64,000 nucleotides of DNA from contig CM036636.1 of the NCBI GenBank assembly GCA_020746105.1, forward strand, positions 3,410,001-3,474,000, in the 5' to 3' direction. The notes below the pieces were generated by a model. The model saw nothing but the letters and a program-made list of their open reading frames with translations. It had not been told where the DNA came from and did no database searches. The position numbers were made by a program, and so were the translations under genes. This DNA is from Trogon surrucura (taxonomy: Eukaryota > Chordata > Aves > Trogoniformes > Trogonidae). Of this stretch, positions 1 through 11,238 are shown in pieces (within the stretch, counting starts at the first letter, position 1; the number at the start of each line of letters is the position of its first letter).

Positions 1-204
1 CGTATTGGTTGGGATTGCAGCATTTTGGGAAGAAAAAGAAGCAGAACTCTGATTTTTATACCTGGTTATATGAAATTAGCAGCTTGAAATGTGATAGAAT
101 CAAATCATGCTGGTTAATGAAATAAATGCAAATACAGAACAAAGTGCAAAACGTAAAATACTCCGCAAAGAGAAGCGCTATTTCAAAATTGAAGCAGTTA
201 AGGA
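1..204. other. Window edge, no gene
   Basis: AT-rich sequence with no supportable gene. Part of it may be the further decayed upstream continuation of the CR1 element that follows, because purine-rich wording like the CR1 reverse-transcriptase 3' end is faintly visible from about position 100, but it is too diverged to claim. Confidence 0.5.
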
Positions 205-850
205 TGCAGAATGCTGGAAAATCATAAGCTGAACATGATAAAACACAGAACTGCTTTGGAAAAGGCAACTCATGCAACAGAGAGTTTTAGTCGGACTTGT
301 GGGTGAAAGACGAGGGGTAAATTTTGCTTTTCAGGCAACCTTCGTACAGCCTTGGCTGCGTTCTGCTTTGGTTGTACAGTTCAAGAAAAATCTTGACAAA
401 TTGGAGGGGGACTGAAGGAGAGCCATAGGAATGATAAGAGGTTTTGGAAAACGCAACCTATGAGGAAAGATTGAAAGAATTGGATTTGTTTAGTCTAGAG
501 GAGGGAAGACTGACAGGACGTGATAACATTCCCCCAATATGTAAAACATTGCTAGGAAGAGAATGGTGATGAATTGTTCTTCATAGCAGCAGTGAGTAGG
601 AGAAAAATAATTGCTGTAATTTTTAGCAGAAAGGGTTTAGTTTAGATGTTAGAAAAAAGCTTTCTAGCTTCAAGGTTATTTCGGTACTAAAATAAGCTGT
701 GTGAGAAGGTTACTGGATCTGCTTCCTTGGAGGTCTTTAAAGACAAGTTGGTCGTCTGTCAGGGACGGTCTCGGAGTATTTTGCATTGCCCGCGGTAGGA
801 GGGAGCAGGCTAGACTGCAGCTTTGGGTGTCTTAGTTTGTAACTGTAAAT
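205..850 (+). repeat. Old CR1 LINE, 3' part of ORF2 and 3' end
   Basis: Several blocks in the right order match the avian CR1 3' region as I remember it. They are a 'aagctgaacatga' block near 230, 'aagaaaaatcttgacaaattggag' split around 384-406, 'cctatgaggaaagattgaa' near 457, 'gacaggacgtgataaca' near 513, the 'tttagtttagatgttagaaaaaagc' region near 640, and 'ccttggaggtctttaaagac' near 725. The reading frame is broken and the element is heavily mutated, so it is a dead, old insertion. The 5' limit is uncertain and could lie nearer 100. The tail beyond about 845 is unclear. Confidence 0.72.
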
Positions 851-3800
851 GCATTTTCAGGTTGGACTGAAGAAAATATTAGCCAGTGGCAGGTAGATGG
901 AGCGTTGATTGTTTGTCTACAGTGGTTTCCGGAGATGATGCTGTAGATGCATCTTAGTTCTGATGATCATGAAAGATTTTATTCATCCAACACTTGCGTG
1001 AGGTAACTATTACACTCCTTTACAGTAGGCGAGGAGTAGGTAGGTTGATTCATTTCATCAAGGTTATTCTGTATCATACAAGCCAACCTGTTTAGATATA
1101 ACCAGGCCCTTTCAACTAAAATATCCTGCAGGTTTTGAGAGAAGTGTTGTGCCTGTCTCATCTCTGGTTATTTGGACAGTAGACAACTGGGAATAGTTGT
1201 TCCCTATGATCCTAATCTTCCTCGGCAGTTACGTTGTGGTTTTCCTGCGATTCCTTACCTTTATTTTACTTCACATCATTGTGCTGTGACTAGTACTTAA
1301 TGTGCTTAGGGTTTTAAATGGCTTAATTGATTATTTATGGTTGACTGAGGTGTGACCAGGTGGAAGTGGTGCAGCAGGACACACGCAACTTTTCATTCCT
1401 GAGCTCACCGCTGGCAGGTGAACGCTGCTTCCCGGAAACTGAGTCCCCTCATTTTAAATCACAGATGACGTTTTGATGCAAAGCTCAGAGGAGGCTGGGA
1501 TTTTCAAAATGCTTAAGAGGTCCAGACACCTACAAATTTCTGAGACTGATGAGCATCTCTTTGCTGAAACAAGGGTAATTCAGGATGTGATCCTGCCTTC
1601 CCTCATTCTTTCTAGAATTGTGACTTGAATAATATAAATGCTATTGTATGCTCTTTGTTTTCCAGGTGTGAACCCAGAAAGCATTAAAGGAGACATAAAG
1701 GTAGTGTAAGCTCAGTTGTCGCACCCAAGTTTTGAGTAGATCGAAGTGACCTTCTGGAAAGGCCAAATATCTAAACCCGTCAGCATTTGAAATTCCATGA
1801 CGCTCTTTAGAAAAATGAACAAAGAACAAAATGCATTTCTGCCCTTTGAAGCTGAAATGCTTTTTAGCGTTTCCTTGGGACTGACTTTGTGGGGAGGCTC
1901 TGCCAGGTGAGGTCCGGCCGAGCAGGGGCTGCCGTCCCGGCCCCGTGTTTTCCCACCCCGTGTTTCTTATGGCCTCTGTGAAGCCCAACTGGTGCAGTTA
2001 CAGGAAACCAAGACACGGCAGGGCTGCCATCACCACGAAATGCCCGTTGTTGCTTTGGCGGAGCGGTGTGAGCTGTGCTGGGTACCTGTGCAAGTGAAGC
2101 ACTTTTGGTAGGAGATCACCCTAAGGACAAGACGAGAGAAGCAGCGGAGGTTGGCAGCTTTCCTGCCTTCGCAGCACCCGTCTTCCTTTACACGATGTTG
2201 CTCTGTGTGTCTCAGCAGCAGGAAGCAATTGTCCGAGTAACCCGAGCTGAGCCCTCACCGCTGATGGTGTGTGTTTAGCGCTGGGATTGCCGGTTTTCGT
2301 GCCTGGGGAGCTGCGATGCAGCGTTAGGTAGCCTGATGGTGGGTTGCGGGGAGGTTGCGCTGCGGAGCTGGCTGCCCCAGCGCGTGACCCTCGCTAGCGC
2401 CGGACCAGCACGATCCAGGCGGGATGTTTTCCAGCTGTACCGACTGGTTCCCAAATTCCAGTTTTAAACCTGGGACCAAACAAAGTGCTAGCCAGAAGGT
2501 TTCGTGTTTGAGGGGTGTGTGTCAGTGTGTGTGTTCACGCGGGTTGTTTTGCTGCACGGCTGCATCATCCTAGAACAAACTCCCCTCACCGGAGACGATG
2601 CGGACCAAGGAGACCTCCGTGTCTCTGAGTCGGTGCCTGCAAGCAGCGAGCCTCTGTGAAATCCCACCTTCACACTTTGCCTGGGAAACACGAGAGGTTA
2701 AAAGCCAAAGCCATGAGTTACTTTTCTGCAGTGAATTTACTTCTCTTCTGCAAAAGATAACAGGTGAGGTGTCTCCCCTCCCCACACACACCTTTTTCTT
2801 TTTGTTTTTCCTCTCCCTCATTGATCCCTTCGTCTCACCCCGCTCCTGCACACCCCATTTCTTCTGCTCTACGTGTTAGAAGTGGGGGAGATTTCTTGAA
2901 CCAGGGGCCTCCCGCTTAATGCACTGAGGATTCAGTCGGGCCAAAAATGCCTGTAGCATATGGGGAAGGAAAGGGCCAGCAGTGAGCGAGCTTGGACAGA
3001 TGTGCTACAGAGGGAGGTGGTGTTAGTGGGGGTGGAGAAAGCTTCCCCCCTGCCCCCCCAGCCCTTTCAGAGGGTGGCCAATCCGGAGGAACGGACCCTT
3101 TTTAGGACCCCAACAGTTAGGGAGAGCCCCTGAGGCATTTTTGGCCGGGAGGTTGCACACACTCACACACGGAACAGTTCAGCAGCAGTCCAATCCCCAG
3201 TGACATGGAGCTTTTTCTTAATTCAGAGCATATTTCAGGCTTCAGTTTAAGGGGGGGGGGGAGAAAAACAACACCGAAAACCAACCCATAAACCATAAAG
3301 AATCTATTGAAACAATTGTAAGGGGAAAAAATAGAATGTGGCCGCAGCCGAAGTTGTTAGGGAGGAGATGGAGGGGAGAGATGAAAAATAAAAGAAACAA
3401 TTACCATTTTCCTCTCTGGCCTCAGACCGGCCGGGCAAAATACAGACCTGTGCGGCCACTTTCCAAAAAACCTGAGAGGTGTCCCCCCCCGAATCTCTGC
3501 TGCCCTCAGGTGAGCTTCTGCTCGAGCCTGGGCTCGGTGATAGGTGCGGCTCTGCTCCTTCACTCTTACTTGCACGACAGCAGCTCCTGGGTTTCTCAGG
3601 GTTGTCTTTGAAACCGGGTGATCAGTAGTTTATCTGTTTGTTACCGTGTTCGTACTGAGCACCTTCGTTTGGGTATCTCAAAGTGCATCCAACGCGTCTG
3701 GTGAGGTGAGGCCATCTGAGGAGACTCCATAGATGCAGAAACAGCCTCTTCACTGTGTTCAAGTGATTTTTTTAATGGGTGCCTTGGCAGGACTGGGAAA

Positions 3801-3919
3801 GGCACCTACATAACCCCAACCCTCCTGCACAAAATCTCTTTATGGTGCGATCTCTCTTGGTTTGTTCACAATCAGGAGTTACATGCCTGGTCGTGGGCAT
3901 CCTATAAAAAAGCGAACTG
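851..3919. other. Unique intergenic sequence, no gene seen
   Basis: No exon chain, RNA gene or clear transposon is visible. Local features are an 11-base G run at 3251-3261, short CA-rich and T-rich stretches near 2785-2810, and a moderately GC-rich section around 1900-2420 with only scattered CpG. Open frames here (up to 115 codons, minus strand near 1641-1988) have no recognisable domain and no splice context. Confidence 0.6.
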
Positions 3920-3956
3920 AGCTGGTCCCTGCCCCAAATACCTTCCAGTCTTTGCT
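3920..3956 (-). repeat. MIR/L2-like ancient SINE tail fragment
   Basis: The plus strand reads 'ggtccctgccccaaatacc' then 'ttccagtctttgc'. Reversed, this fits the 'gactgtaagctctttggggcagggac' motif that I remember from the 3' part of ancient amniote MIR/L2-type repeats, common in reptile and bird genomes. Only about 35 bp is recognisable. Similar fragments occur at 8229-8375, 21822-21945 and 28990-29033. Confidence 0.4.
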
Positions 3957-4651
3957 CTCAGGCACAATTTCCCTCTAAGGGCAATTGAGATGCGCAAGGC
4001 TCTTAGCACAGCTTGTTCATTACTGCCAAGGACCTGCAGTGCAGGATGCGTCTCCTCAGTTAACATCTGTTTTTTTGACCAAATTGCCTCAGTTTCTGCA
4101 TGGGCCCACAGCTGATATAAAACGCTGAGAAATTATGACTATTTTTGGTGTATGGGTGCTTTGATTTTTTTTTTTTTTTTTAAACCCACAGTTCATTTTG
4201 ATGCACTGAGATGGATTTACTTAGAATTGCACCCGGGCAATTGCGATGTTCATAGAATTACTCCCAACTTACCCCAGTGCAGGGAGGTGAAAAAACAGGG
4301 GAGGGTTGTACGTCTCACGAGGGGATCTTTGGCATCGGACCAACGGGAGCAACCGGCATTCGGAGGGAAAAGATGCGTGTGCGCATTAGGAGGCAACATC
4401 TGGTCCTAGGGCCACACGTTCAGATGCTGACCTGCGTCTGCTGCCACAGAAGTGAAATGCTGCTTCTGCGCTGTCGTTCTGCGTGTGGCGTTGGGTCTCT
4501 CTGGAAGGGGCTTCGTGGGGAGCGGGGTGGCTGTGTCGGAGGGTTAGGTACGCTGGCCCAGATTTTTAGTTGTTTTTCTCTGTCAGATAAGTCAAGAGGA
4601 AAGAAAATGGACAAAGAAAGTCCAATTTTGGAAGGGAACTGGGCACCTATT

Positions 4652-4744
4652 TCTATCTTTATGTCTTTATGTCTTTATGTCTATCTTTATATCTTTATAT
4701 CTTGATATCTTGATATCTTTATGTATTTATGTATTTATATATTT
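4652..4744 (+). repeat. Imperfect 8-bp tandem repeat (TCTTTATG-type)
   Basis: About eleven units with an 8-bp period are visible. The first are 'tctttatg' and the later ones drift to 'tttatatc', 'ttgatatc' and 'tttatgta'. The gradual change of unit along the array is typical of an ageing microsatellite. No function is suggested. Confidence 0.9.
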
Positions 4745-6380
4745 CCATCACCCTGTTTTTAAATGTTCTGTATGCACCTAAAAGCTTAAGGTAGTGTATG
4801 AGGGGTTCTTTGACTGCTCTCTGGGCTCGAATTCCAATTCAAATCAGGGAGAAGCCAAATTCCAGAGCCTGGAATTTGCTCTCCTATCGAGCACTTGAAG
4901 CAGTGAATGGAGTGACACTGGTGTGTCTTTGACAATGAAGAAGCACTTTGTCACCCAGCATTAATTGTCCCGTCAGCCCTACAGCTCTGTTCCAAGCAGT
5001 TCTGTTACAGTCTTTTCTGACTATGTTTTACTACTCTGCTGTTCCAGGTCTCTGTCCAGAATTGTCCAAGGCAGATAGGAAGACTTTGAACTAAATGCAG
5101 TAGCAGCAATTTCCTTGGCTTTAGCAGCACCCTTTGGCAAATCTAACATCGGTTGTTTCGCCTGCAGCTAAACTTTGGATCTGATGGCCCTAGTTTAGGA
5201 GTCTAGATTCAGCTTTCCATCACCTAAGGCAATAAAATGCCTGGCAGCCTTGAAGACTAATTATTGAGATTAAAAGGAGACAATGTGGCTTGCTGCCTTT
5301 TCCAGGGGACGCAAGACACCTAACCCCAAAAGAGAATGTCATTTGTTGTCAGAGTCTCTCTAGTGACTGTGGAAAGCTTGAACGCAGGACAGAAAGAAAC
5401 CAAAGTGCGAGGACAGTGGATCTCTTTTCCTTGTCCTTTACTTGATATTATAGAATGAGTTGTTAATTTTTATACTCCGTGTTTTCTCACACCTTTGGGC
5501 ATATTATGCTTCTTCACGTAACTCCCTTTGGACCAAATCTGGATTACCTGCCAGGGCTCCTCAGTTTAGATTTAACTCTCTCTTGTGTTTGTAGTAGTGT
5601 GCTGGACTCTTAACTCTTGTTTTGCTTCAGCCGTACCTTCCACTCGTGCACCGAAATCCTGATCATAAGGCGATCGGGGCTGAACCCGTGTGGGCGGTGC
5701 TGTTGGGCAGGAGGGTTGTGCTGCAGGTAGTGGGGAAAAATCCACCTTAGAAGACAGCCAGCATCTCTTAGTTGTGTCACCTTGTGCCAGCAGGATGTTA
5801 GTGTCGGCGTGGCCGTCCTCACGCGAGGAGCTCGGTGTGACCTAACTATGGTGGAGCCCAGTTTGTGAAGAAATGGTGTTTCCCCTCTTCGTCAGCCCCC
5901 AGCTTGTGCTCCAGACCCCGTTTCTTTGAGCAGCGGAAGAAAAGCTGAGCACGTCGCTGCTGCCGGCCGACCCCTCGGCTCTCAGAGGCTGTGGTCACAG
6001 TGCTCTCTACTAGAGTATCTCCATTTTCTTGGCCAAATATCTACGTAGGTAACTCCATACTTCCGTGCTAAATCCCTCTTGGAGTTTTATTTTGATTTGC
6101 GTCTGTACCTTGTGCGATATAAAGCTTTACTTTGTCTTGACTAGCATTTGTAACCGCATTTTTTTGCCCAATAATGATAAAAGCCCCAGTTTGGAAAGTG
6201 AGAGCTTTGGGGAAGGTGTTGCAGAACGTTACCTTTTCCCCAGCGCTCTTGGTTTTCATCTGCTGTCAGGGAAGGGGACGGTTAGTAGACTAAATGGGCC
6301 CAAAGGAGTTTAGAAAATGCAAAAGGAGTTAAAAAGCCAATGCTTTGGCAGGTTAAGGGATGAATTTGGGATCCTCTGGG

Positions 6381-6398
6381 TATCCAGATATCTGGATA
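6381..6398. repeat. Perfect 18-bp palindrome
   Basis: The string 'tatccagatatctggata' equals its own reverse complement over all 18 bases. The flanking bases (g before, t after) end the symmetry. It may be a chance event. Confidence 0.85.
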
Positions 6399-6765
6399 TG
6401 CTGGCAAAATCAAAGAACTGTAAGTTCAAGTGAGTGTTTACAGGCTCCCAAATTCAGTTAATTTATGACATGTTTAATATGTTTTTACAAATGTTTGCTG
6501 TACTCAAGTAGTGACGATGCTTTATTTGGTCAGTAAAATTCCATCCTGCCTGCAGTGCGCAAAGACCTGAATGTCACAACGACGGTCTGTGTCTAAGGAA
6601 AAATATTCACTCATTTTAAACAGATATTCCAAATTCTTCTTTTTTTTTTTTTAATAGAGACTTAAACCTGTCACTGAGACCACCTATACAACTTTCCAAT
6701 TCTCACTAACATTAAGTGATATTTCTGTTTTTTCTGGTTTCCATTCTCCCTCTTTTCCTTATCTT

Positions 6766-6783
6766 CCCCCCCCCCCCCCCCCC
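6766..6783 (+). repeat. Poly-C run (18 bases)
   Basis: Uninterrupted homopolymer within a pyrimidine-rich stretch. Its length is likely polymorphic and is prone to assembly error. Confidence 0.9.
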
Positions 6784-7201
6784 ATATATTTCCCCTTCAC
6801 CCTCTTTCTTCAGCATAACAAGATTGGAAATTAGTGCTGGCTTGAGGCCATGGCTGCATCTACAAGGCCATTTAAAGTTATTGCTCTAGTCCCTCCGGGC
6901 CAGTAGGAAGTTCAGCTGTGATCACAGAGAGGAAAAAAAAAAAAAACACACCTGAAAAACCTAGAAGTAATAATTAAAAACAAAAATAAATCAGAAGAAT
7001 ATGGAGTTGCTTTTATGCACACTGAGTTTAAGATGAAAAGAATTGTGAAAGCAGCTTGAAATACTGAAAAGCAGCTTTTTGCGCTGAGGTGCTGGGATTA
7101 CCCCGGTGTCCTGGCCAGAAGGGAGAGTCTGTTTTACTTTGGGGACTGAGTTTGGGCCTCTGGCCTCTGAATTTACGTAGGTGTGATCAGGAATAGTCCT
7201 A

Positions 7202-7258
7202 CTGAATCTGGTGGGTTTGTCTGAATCTGGTGGGTTCGGCCGAATCTGGTGGGTTTGG
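7202..7258 (+). repeat. 19-bp tandem repeat, three copies
   Basis: Three consecutive units beginning 'ctgaatctggtgggtttgt' differ from each other at only a few positions (for example 'ccgaatctggtgggtttgg' for the third). This is a short minisatellite with no evident coding role. The antisense open frame across it merely repeats a peptide because of the tandem structure. Confidence 0.9.
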
Positions 7259-8228
7259 CTGCTGTGCAGCTGGAATGAGGGGAAGCTCTGAGCGTCCGGG
7301 CAGGTGGGAAAGGGTTTGGAGCAGCATTCTCATTCTAGTTCTGGATTTTGCAAATCGTCTTATGGAGGCACCTGCCTTGAAGCAAAGCTTTTGTTGAGCA
7401 GCATGCCTTCGACTAGGAGTTAGGAAGGGTGACATAAAATTGATTTGCGTGGGCTAGTGAAAGATCCTGCCTTCTAGAAAATACCCTCTCTTGTAGCCAG
7501 AAGGCTTTTTGACTGTGAAGAGGGAGCTGAGGGTGAGCAAGTGGCCGGTACATGTTCATGGATAAGCTTTTTGCATGTACAAAATGATGGCTTTTCAGTT
7601 TGTGTGAATGTCTGAAAGCATCTGGCTTGGTCTAATAGGTCTGAAAAAAAGCAACCCCCAGCTTTCGTGAGTGAATGGGTGCCCCTAAGCCCTCACCCTC
7701 GTTTCTTGCCTGAACTTTTGAATAACCTGGTCCTGTGAAATGTATCCCCGCAAGCTTTCTTTTCGCTTTTGTGCACCAGTAGCTGCCGAGCAGTGTTGGT
7801 GTTCATTGGTCTGGTGATACGAGTGGAGTTTTTGTCTTTACAGACAGAAGAAGTTTTTGAGGAAGGACTGAAGGGCAACCTCAGGCATATTCTCTTTGAG
7901 AGAAAAGGTGGAGGAGTTGTCAGAGTCTCTATAAGAAGAGGAAGGGGTGTTTTTTAATGGATGTAGGCATTCTCCCAGCACCAAATATACAAACCGTGTC
8001 CTAGACCTGTGGAACAGGGGCGGGGAAATGATGAAGCTTTTAAAGAACTGAGTCACCAGAATGCTTTGGGTCCTCCTGATGTTTTCCATCTTGCAGTAGT
8101 TCTTTGAAAATTTCAACTTTCCACTCAATTCTAAAATTATTAAATCCAGTTATTGATGGAGCTACGGTCCTACTTGCCTGTCCAAAAGGCTCCACAGCTG
8201 AAAAGCAGCTCAGCACAATACGTGATGC

Positions 8229-8375
8229 CTTGTTATTACTTGTATTGTTTATTAATAATTGTCTATTATTACATAACAGAACCTGCATAGACTCCGACCT
8301 CAATGATGATCTCATTCTTGGTGCTGTGCACATGAAGCGGATGTTCCTCCTTGCTCCCCAGAATTTACAGTCAAT
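8229..8375 (-). repeat. MIR/L2-like ancient repeat, 3' tail
   Basis: On the minus strand, reading from 8375 down, one sees 'tgactgtaaattctgggg', then a 'tgtgcacagcacca' block, then 'gaatgagatcatcattgag', and finally an A/T tail rich in 'aataata'. The order and spacing fit the ancient amniote repeat tail with the 'actgtaagctctttggggcaggga', 'tgtacagcacctagcacaatgg' and 'taatacaaataata' blocks (from memory). The overlapping 139-codon plus-strand open frame (8104-8523) is therefore probably incidental. Confidence 0.5.
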
Positions 8376-10591
8376 ACAGGCGAGGCAAGGAGAGCCTTAC
8401 ATCGCATCCTTGGGTAGTAGCAAATTCAGAGTGTCCTACTTTAAGATCACTTACCCTGCTGCTCCATTCAGAAATCCCATTTCTCAGACTATTTTCAGTG
8501 AACGCAGGCCCTCTCTGCACTGAACAGCGACATTGCTGTGAATTCTAAAGTTTCGGAGAATTCTTGAAATTTCCACCGTTTCTCCCGCAGTCGTCTGTTG
8601 GCAGGTCCTGCCTCAGGAACTCCTCGCTTTCCTGTTTGTCCTGAAGGGTTAAAAAATAAATAGCGGCGTGTGTTCTGGGGTGCCAAACTTTTTCTTCTGC
8701 TCCGTCTCCTTTTGATTTAAAAGCTTTGTTTATCTCTCTGTAAAGTCACTGGCAGGCCATAAAGAGATATATTGCCTTGGTGCAGACAGCACAGACTCCG
8801 CTCCTGGGAAAGCAATGGACTGTGAAGTTGAGTGTGTGCGTGTGTGGGCCCACTCATAATTCAGGACGGGTTCTCTTTTGGGAAGCTCCCAATGGACGCT
8901 GCCTCCAGCCGCGGGCGGCTCCGCGCAGGAGAAGTGTGCCTGTGTCCTCGAGGGTTGGTCAGGCTCGCTGCTTTTGATGTTCTCGTAAAGCCATCACTCC
9001 AAGGCTCGGAATCGCAAGGCTCTTGAACTCGGTCGTAACAGGGTGGATAAAGCACTCCCAATGGCTTGATTTTATTTGATTTTATTTTTTGATAAAGATA
9101 TATGTCAGAGCCCAGTCGCTCGGGTGCTCCCCTGTTTAGCCAGCATGGAGCCATGAGCTTCGGCCTCAGTCGCTGTGGGCAGTGGGACCTGCGAGTGCCG
9201 TGTCCCGTTACGGGAGCCGAGCGTGGCCGCTGCCGCGTGTTGCAGACTGTCCCCCTGCACGTCCCCGGCTGCTCCCGCGGGTGCAAGTGCGGTGCTCTGA
9301 GCCCAGGTGACAGGCTGGGCTTGTGAGTAGGAGAGATTGTCTGCTCCTTAGGCTGCAGAAATGGCTTATTTAGCTGAGCAGGGGACACTTGGGTTTAATC
9401 TTCAATGGAGTTGGCTTGCAGTGTCCTTTTTGCTCATCACCAAAGGAGGAATCGACTTTTCAGAGGGCAGAGCACCAAACACAGCTGAACCACTGCCAGC
9501 AGAAAGGTTATTGATTCCCTGCAAGAGGAGGTCGGAAGCCGCCTCTTTGCTCTTTGAACAGCGAGCCATGCTTTGTGGGGATCCCCTACCTGGAATCAGG
9601 GATTTCCAAAGACCTAAGCCTCAAATCTTGAGAAAGGCAAGTGGGAAAGGAGCAGACCCCTCTCTTGGCATATTTCCTCCGCACAGAGGGTCAGTTTGAG
9701 GACGGGAGACCTTTTCAATCCCGCTGCTTTTCTCAGTGCATTAAGTGACATGTAGCCTAGAGGAGGCCCCTGAAGATTAATGCTTTCCACTGATTCAGTT
9801 TATCTTTGGAAACTCTACCAACATATGTAGAACGTGGACCCTCCTCAACCTGCCACCTCCTTGTCTCCGGCGGGACCAACCACCCTGTTTTCCCTTGTGG
9901 GGTTCCAGACTCGCCGTGTCTTCTGCAAGTCTGGGGCACTGCATGGAAAAGGCTGTTAATCACAGCCTCTGTGTAAGCTTGTTTGCTTGGGGAGAAATCA
10001 TTAGTACCTTTTTTACAGTGAGGATAAATCTGAGAATTGCCTGAAAATCTGCAGGAAATTACTTTTCGAGTGACCGATGATATGACCTCTAATTTCCTAA
10101 TGATCTAGGAAGAGTTCAAGCCCAAGTGCTTGTATATGCAGAATGCCAAATTTAAGTATACAAAGCATCATAATTACTGTCATGGAGATTTACAGCGCTT
10201 TACAAATCATTAATAATCATAATAATAATATTTACCATAACTCTTTCTGGCAGATTAATTGCAATTCTCTTTGACCATCCTCGAACTACTTTTCTTACAA
10301 CATCTTTCCCATTGGCATGAAAACGAAGTACACAAACCGTAATTTATTGACATAAAGGGTGGCTTTATTTGCATGTGTTTATTTGAAACAAAACCAGATA
10401 TTTGCCATTGAAATGAAAGCGTAAGCATCAATGAATCAGCAGATCTTTAAAGCCCGTGCTCAGCACTGCTCTGTTTCAGCACGGCATCAGCAGGTGACAC
10501 GCTGGGACGTGTCTGTGACGGGCAGGTGGGATTCTCCCTGCTCAGTTAAGGTACCATTATTTGCGGTAATAAGTGTATAAAAGACATATAT
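8376..10591. other. Unique sequence, no gene seen; CpG patch and an octamer motif
   Basis: No supportable gene. A CpG-rich patch lies at 9181-9300 and is listed separately. A short 'tttacagcgctttacaaat' segment near 10190-10210 resembles the end of MIR/L2 elements but is too short to annotate firmly. An 'atttgcat' octamer sits at 10367-10374 in an AT-rich stretch that could be conserved. Confidence 0.55.
9181..9300. promoter_or_regulatory. CpG-rich patch
   Basis: I count 14 CpG dinucleotides in these 120 bp, well above the local background. It is too short for a classical CpG island and no promoter elements or adjacent exon are obvious. It could be a small unmethylated element or simply a GC-rich drift segment. 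Confidence 0.35.
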
Positions 10592-10757
10592 GGTCATTTG
10601 TTGAGCGTGGTGCTGAAACACCGAAGGTCACGGGTTTGATCCCCGTTCAGTCCCCATGTGTTGCCTGATCTAGTCGAGAGGCATCCCTGCCCATGACAGG
10701 GAGGTTGGATTAAATGATCTCTAAGGTCCCTTCCAGCATGGACCATTCTATGATTTG
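10592..10757 (+). mobile_element. tRNA-Ile-headed SINE with CR1-like tail (copy 1, 5' damaged)
   Basis: The tRNA-like part is recognisable from 'ttgagcgtggtgctgaaac' through 'gggtttgatccccgtt', which is a decayed B box. It is followed by a linker ('catgtgttgcctgatctag') and a CR1-like 3' end ('ggttggattaaatgatctct' ... 'ccattctatgatt'). The first bases of the tRNA head, including most of the A box, are missing or altered compared with the copy at 21114. The overall design matches TguSINE1 of passerine birds, as remembered. No target-site duplication is evident. Confidence 0.8.
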
Positions 10758-11065
10758 TAAGAGAATGTTTTGGGTCTTTCACACCTGTTTCGGAGGTAGG
10801 ATATCCACAGATGATAAATGTCAAGTGTAGGCTACACTGACTGATGTATAGTTGATGGACTGGGGTGGTAGAAATCTCAATACCATCCAAACCATGAGAC
10901 TTGGAGAAAGGAAAAAAAAAAGTTTTCCCATTTCCTCTGCTTTGCTACTCCTCAGTATGCAAAGTTTGTAAGCAATTTTGGATAGGATAGAAAAGAAATG
11001 TTTTCATGTAATGGCATCTTCTAATTTGAAATGTTGTATGTTAGTCTATTTTCTTACATTTCTTT
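10758..11065. other. Short unique spacer, no gene seen
   Basis: About 300 bp between the first SINE and the next CR1. It includes an A run near 10912-10921 and nothing gene-like. Confidence 0.6.
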
Positions 11066-11238
11066 ACATCAGGATGCACTGGCCAGGGAAGTGGTGGAGT
11101 CACCGTCCCTGGAGGGTTTTAAGGAGAGGCTGGATGTGGCACTTAGTGCCGTCGGTCCCATGTATTGGTGTTGGGTCATAGGCTGGACTTGATGATCTCG
11201 GAGGTCTATTCCAGTGTCAACAGTTCTGTGATTCTGGG
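11066..11238 (+). repeat. CR1 LINE, 5'-truncated 3' end
   Basis: Diagnostic blocks are 'actggccagggaagtggtgg', 'gtcaccgtccctggaggg', 'aggagaggctggatgtggc', 'ggacttgatgatctc' and the terminal 'gttctgtgattctggg'. These are the last ~170 bp of CR1, ending in the decayed octamer-like 3' tail. It is severely 5' truncated, as most CR1 copies are. The short plus-strand open frame that enters it has no meaning. Confidence 0.85.

Larger units (their letters stand above)
3957..8228. other. Unique intergenic sequence with simple repeats, no gene seen
   Basis: Nothing gene-like is supported. The interval contains an 8-bp-period microsatellite (4652-4744), an 18-bp perfect palindrome (6381-6398), an 18-base C run (6766-6783), an A-rich run near 6932-6947 and a 19-bp triple repeat (7202-7258), listed separately where useful. 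A T-rich run lies near 4165-4181. The open frame of 142 codons at 4277-4705 ends inside the microsatellite and has no recognisable content. Confidence 0.6.

Noticed and set aside
8104-8523. 139-codon plus-strand open frame
   Set aside because: Most of it lies antisense to the MIR/L2-like tail at 8229-8375.
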